Assembly (NCBI GenBank): GCA_019694355.1
Contig: JAIBCB010000002.1
Coordinates: 248,001 to 312,000, forward strand
Direction: 5' to 3'
Length of the DNA stretch: 64,000 nt
Source of the DNA: Pyrinomonadaceae bacterium
GTDB taxonomy: Bacteria; Acidobacteriota; Blastocatellia; Pyrinomonadales; Pyrinomonadaceae
Of the stretch, positions 61,149-64,000 are shown piece after piece. The position numbers were made by a program, and so were the translations under genes. Every line of letters begins with the position of its first letter. The first letter of the stretch is position 1. Below the pieces are notes generated by a model. It worked only from the letters and a program-made list of their open reading frames with translations. It had not been told where the DNA came from and did not search any database.

Positions 61149-61847
61149 ATGAAATCGAGAGAAACAAAACAGAACGATCTGAACGCACTTGCCGCGTCCC
61201 TGAAGGATTCGAAGTCCGCGATGATCGTTAGCTTTAACGGGCTTACAGTACAGAAAGATCAGGAGTTTCGCGAGCAGATCCGTGCCGCGGGCGGCCGATA
61301 TCAGGTCGTAAAGAACACGCTGGCACGCATCGCCGTAAAAGGAACGCCTTATGAAGAGGTCTCGGGCGATCTCAAGGGCGTGACCGCTCTTGCGTGGACG
61401 GACAACGATCCGGTCGTGCTTTCAAAGGCCGTTTCGAAGTTCGTTGCCGACAACGCCGATCATTATACGTTCAAGTCGGGCGTGGTTGACGGCAAGGTCG
61501 TCGATCTTGCACAGCTGAAGACGATCGCGAGCCTGCCGAGCAAAGAAGAGCTTATTTCGAAGCTTCTCTATGTGCTCAACGCACAGGCACAGCGTATCGT
61601 TACGGTCATCAACGCGGTTCCGCGTGACCTTGCGATCGTGATCAAACAGATCGGTGAGCAGGAAGGCCGTGCCGCAGGAACGCCTGCACCGGCAGTTGAA
61701 GCGGCTCCGGCGGCCGAGGAAGCACCCGCGGCTGAGGAAGCACCTGCGGTCGAGGCGGCAGCTGAAGAAGCTCCCGCAGCGGAAGCGGCAGCTGAAGCAG
61801 CTCCGGCGGCGGAGGAAGCACCGGCGGGAGAGCCGGCAGCGGAATAA
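61149..61847 (+). CDS. rplJ: Ribosomal protein uL10 with long Ala/Glu/Pro tail
   Basis: 232 residues, against the usual 165-180. The body is normal: the start KQNDLNALAASLKDSKSAMI, then KNTLARIAVKGTPY, and the helix that binds L7/L12 dimers near residues 140-175. The extra ~55 residues are a nearly pure Ala-Glu-Pro repeat (units such as APAAEEAPA), acidic and disordered. In archaea and eukaryotes stalk proteins have comparable tails, but bacterial L10 normally ends at the L12-binding helix. The repeat DNA (GCRGCTGAAG-type units) makes expansions likely. Confidence 0.95.
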   Translation: MKSRETKQNDLNALAASLKDSKSAMIVSFNGLTVQKDQEFREQIRAAGGRYQVVKNTLARIAVKGTPYEEVSGDLKGVTALAWTDNDPVVLSKAVSKFVADNADHYTFKSGVVDGKVVDLAQLKTIASLPSKEELISKLLYVLNAQAQRIVTVINAVPRDLAIVIKQIGEQEGRAAGTPAPAVEAAPAAEEAPAAEEAPAVEAAAEEAPAAEAAAEAAPAAEEAPAGEPAAE

Positions 61848-62224
61848 GGTTTTTGAGATCTTCGGATCTCAAACGAATTTGAAATCTTAGATTTCAGATT
61901 TGAGATCGCGGGCATTGCCCGCAAAAGCCGTACTCAAGGTAAAACGAGCGCTTGTGATTGTCAGGTCACGGCGGCTTCGGATACGGACGCGAAAGGTGAT
62001 GCAGCCCATTCGCTCTTGTGTCCCTGGGTTCTAGCGGCGAGAGGCGAAAGGAGAAAGGATAACGGCGAAAGGATAAAGTTAAGGACTTGTCTTGCCGGGA
62101 GGCCGCTCCTGATCGCATAACACAAGAGGGATCAACGGACGTTGGATCGGGGCTTTACTTTAGCCTTTATCCTTTCGCCTTCATCCTTTAAGAAGAACCC
62201 TAAATTAGGAGATAGATAATTATC
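61848..62224. other. Long rplJ-rplL spacer with inverted repeats
   Basis: No gene is seen. Besides the hairpins just after rplJ, GGCGAAAGGATAAAG (62064-62078) is repeated inverted without mismatch at 62165-62179. Spacers between these two genes are usually well under 100 nt. Confidence 0.6.
61852..61873 (+). other. Stable UUCG-loop hairpin after rplJ
   Basis: TTTGAGATC (61852-61860), loop TTCG, GATCTCAAA (61865-61873): a 9-bp perfect stem closed by the extra-stable C(UUCG)G tetraloop. A second hairpin follows (GAAATCT / AGATTTC, 61881-61895). There is no T run. It could modulate the rplJ to rplL ratio by RNA processing or attenuation. Confidence 0.65.
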
Positions 62225-62620
62225 ATGGCAGTTACAAAAGACGATGTTGTTGAGTATTTGAAGGGTATGTCGCTTCTCGAAGCGTCGGAGCTCGTCAAGG
62301 AACTCGAAGAAGTGTTTGGTGTTTCAGCAGCAGCGGCAGCAGCTCCGGTTATGGTCGCGGCAGCCGGTGCAGGTGCAGGCGATGGCGCCGGCGCAGCTGA
62401 AGAGAAGGATTCGTATGACGTTATCCTTACGGCCGCCGGCGGCAATAAGATCGGCGTCATCAAGGTCGTCCGTGAGATCGTTGCAGGCCTCGGCCTCAAG
62501 GAAGCCAAAGAACTCGTTGACGGTGCTCCGAAACCGCTCAAGGAAGGCGTTTCCAAGGCAGAAGCTGACGATATCAAGGCAAAGCTTACCGAAGCAGGTG
62601 CGACCATCGAGGTCAAATAG
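62225..62620 (+). CDS. rplL: Ribosomal protein bL7/L12
   Basis: 131 residues. N-terminal dimerisation domain ([20 protein letters not shown]), Ala/Gly-rich hinge ([20 protein letters not shown]) and the C-terminal factor-binding domain with [20 protein letters not shown] and [17 protein letters not shown]. Forms the multi-copy stalk that recruits EF-Tu and EF-G. The hinge is longer and more Gly-rich than average. Confidence 0.97.
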   Translation: MAVTKDDVVEYLKGMSLLEASELVKELEEVFGVSAAAAAAPVMVAAAGAGAGDGAGAAEEKDSYDVILTAAGGNKIGVIKVVREIVAGLGLKEAKELVDGAPKPLKEGVSKAEADDIKAKLTEAGATIEVK

Positions 62621-63157
62621 CTTCGTTTTCGCTTTTCTTGCGAAAAAGATCCAGCAGGCCGGGTGTCCCTAAAAGGACGCTCGGCCTGGCTGAGACAGCC
62701 TTGAAAGGCCACGATGTGCCAAGGTCGCTGTTTTTGGCGGGAAAGACGCGTTGTCCCGGTTCTAGATCTTGGTATTGCTTTATCGGTTCGGGTCTGTTAT
62801 GATAACAGGTTCCGCACTCTGACGTGGATTCGAGGGTGGTTTTCCGGCATCTTGCCGGTGCGGCGGTAAAAGATCGGGAGATCGTATCGCCGGTGGCGCT
62901 TTAGGAGGCGGACTTTTTTCGCCTCGAAAATGGAGAGTAGGTGTCCCTTTTTTCGGCACGCTCGATAATTCGGAACAGCACTTTTACTGCTTATAAGCGG
63001 TCTGGGCAAACTTTGCTCAAGGCCGCATTTGGCGTCTCTTGAGGTGAAGGCCGACAAGAGTCCCGAACCGGACGTTTTACCGAACTTGTTCGCAGGTATC
63101 GTAGCAATCTTCCGGGGCAAATTGCAATAGGTTTTTAATAGCCCGCTTTTTAGACAT
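62621..63157 (+). other. Long leader between rplL and rpoB
   Basis: 537 nt with no credible gene on either strand. A GC-rich hairpin at 62656-62687 (AGGCCG .. CGGCCT outer stem, GTCC .. GGAC inner part) lies soon after rplL; attenuators or RNase III sites occur at this place in other bacteria. The rest shows no clear promoter or second structure by eye. Confidence 0.5.
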
Positions 63158-64000
63158 ATGATCAACAATCCTCTTCAGAACAACACATCGGGGCTTGGAC
63201 GGCGAACGAGCCAGTCGCCGGAACGTGTGGATTTTTCGAAGATCTACACCACGGCGCAGATCCCGAACCTGATCGAGGTCCAACGCGAATCGTACAACCG
63301 GTTCCTGCAGATGGACCTGATCCCGGAAGAGCGCGACTACGTCGGACTTCAATCCGTTTTCTCGTCGATCTTCCCGGTCTCGGATTTTCGCGAGACGGCG
63401 ACGCTCGAATACGTCGAGTATCAGATCGGAAACTGGCAGTGCAAGTGCGGCAACCTCGAGGGCCTCGAACATCTGCGTGCCAACTGTAAGAATTGTTCGG
63501 CCAAGATCAAGGTCGATCCCTTCAACCCGGCCGAAGTGCTTTGTACGAATTGCGGCACGTTCAATGCCGTCCGCCCGAACCTCTGCAACAACTGCGGTGA
63601 GCCGGTGGGCCTAAAACACAAGCACGATCAGCAGGAATGTCAGGAACGCGGTATGTCATACAGCGTACCGCTGAAGGTGAAGATCCGCCTGACGGTCTAT
63701 GACAAGGACCCGGATACGGGTGTTGCGACCGTGCGCGACATTAAGGAAGAGGACGTTTTCTTTGGCGAGATCCCGCTGATGACCGATAACGGCACGTTCA
63801 TCATCAACGGAACCGAGCGCGTGATCGTTTCGCAGCTTCATCGCTCGCCCGGCGTTTTCTTCAAGGGCGACCGCGACGAATATTTGGCGAAGATCATTCC
63901 GTATCGCGGTTCGTGGGTCGAATTCGAATACGACCAAAAAGGAATTCTGCACGCCCGTCTCGGCAAGCGAAAGATCGTCGCGACCGTGTTCCTGCGTGCG
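63158..64000 (+). CDS. rpoB: RNA polymerase subunit beta, N-terminal part, with a cysteine-rich insertion
   Basis: The frame is open from the ATG at 63158 to the window edge (281 codons, 3' end missing). [20 protein letters not shown] is the usual beta-subunit start, and later [37 protein letters not shown] and [15 protein letters not shown] confirm RpoB. Between YVEYQIGNW and [11 protein letters not shown], where most bacteria have only a few residues, about 65 residues are inserted (codons ~92-157) with Cys95/97, Cys110/113, Cys129/132 and Cys143/146. The spacing predicts two structural zinc sites. Confidence 0.95.
   Translation, partial: MINNPLQNNTSGLGRRTSQSPERVDFSKIYTTAQIPNLIEVQRESYNRFLQMDLIPEERDYVGLQSVFSSIFPVSDFRETATLEYVEYQIGNWQCKCGNLEGLEHLRANCKNCSAKIKVDPFNPAEVLCTNCGTFNAVRPNLCNNCGEPVGLKHKHDQQECQERGMSYSVPLKVKIRLTVYDKDPDTGVATVRDIKEEDVFFGEIPLMTDNGTFIINGTERVIVSQLHRSPGVFFKGDRDEYLAKIIPYRGSWVEFEYDQKGILHARLGKRKIVATVFLRA

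Overview
The window is a chromosomal segment of a moderately high-GC bacterium, most likely an Acidobacteriota member of the Blastocatellia/Pyrinomonadaceae type. The best lineage markers are two secreted proteins with the VWFA-related domain typical of Acidobacteriota (35416-37512 and 43120-44184), together with a CGNR/ABATE regulator, several DUF families common there, and frequent TTG/GTG starts. Family assignments were made by reading motifs; no database search was run.

Layout. (1) 1-14.5 kb holds housekeeping genes: an S41 protease tail, DUF1232, a divergent DinB/CGNR pair, clpC, a lytic transglycosylase, an amidohydrolase, a copper-chaperone-like SCO protein, folD, a MazG-like NTP pyrophosphatase, coaE, and a peptide-ABC set (binding protein plus two ATPases, no permeases). 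(2) 14.8-20.0 kb is a signalling cassette: a PocR-GAF-GGDEF cyclase, an ATPase-like/anti-sigma-like protein and an FHA-GGDEF cyclase. (3) 20.2-27.5 kb is a compact phage-derived module with endolysin, holin-like and spanin-like genes, terminase, portal, scaffold-like gene, capsid and adaptor. It has no tail, integrase or replication genes and carries a reverse-strand papain-like protease. (4) 27.5-34.2 kb is accessory DNA. Two Fic-family proteins are each preceded by an array of inverted repeats with its own sequence. Between them lie trmFO, a row of small cassette-like genes and a truncated Rhs fragment. (5) 34.3-46.1 kb holds menC, two VWA proteins, an Slt70-like transglycosylase, a DUF262/HNH restriction-like protein, xerC and an SLC13 permease. 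(6) 46.1-48.8 kb is a second Rhs relic with small secreted proteins. (7) 48.9-56.6 kb holds ettA, a lipoprotein, a PIN-type toxin-antitoxin-like pair, a membrane-protein/regulator/DUF4173 operon and a xerD-like recombinase. (8) 56.6-64 kb is the tRNA-tuf-rpmG-tRNA-secE-nusG-rplKAJL-rpoB cluster. It is interrupted by a hicBA pair whose hicA has an in-frame amber codon.

The most interesting signals are the Fic genes with operator-like arrays (one array overlaps a good -35/-10 promoter), the tail-less phage cassette, the duplicated Rhs relics with a nest of hairpins at one breakpoint, and a four-pair cysteine insertion in the N-terminal part of RpoB.
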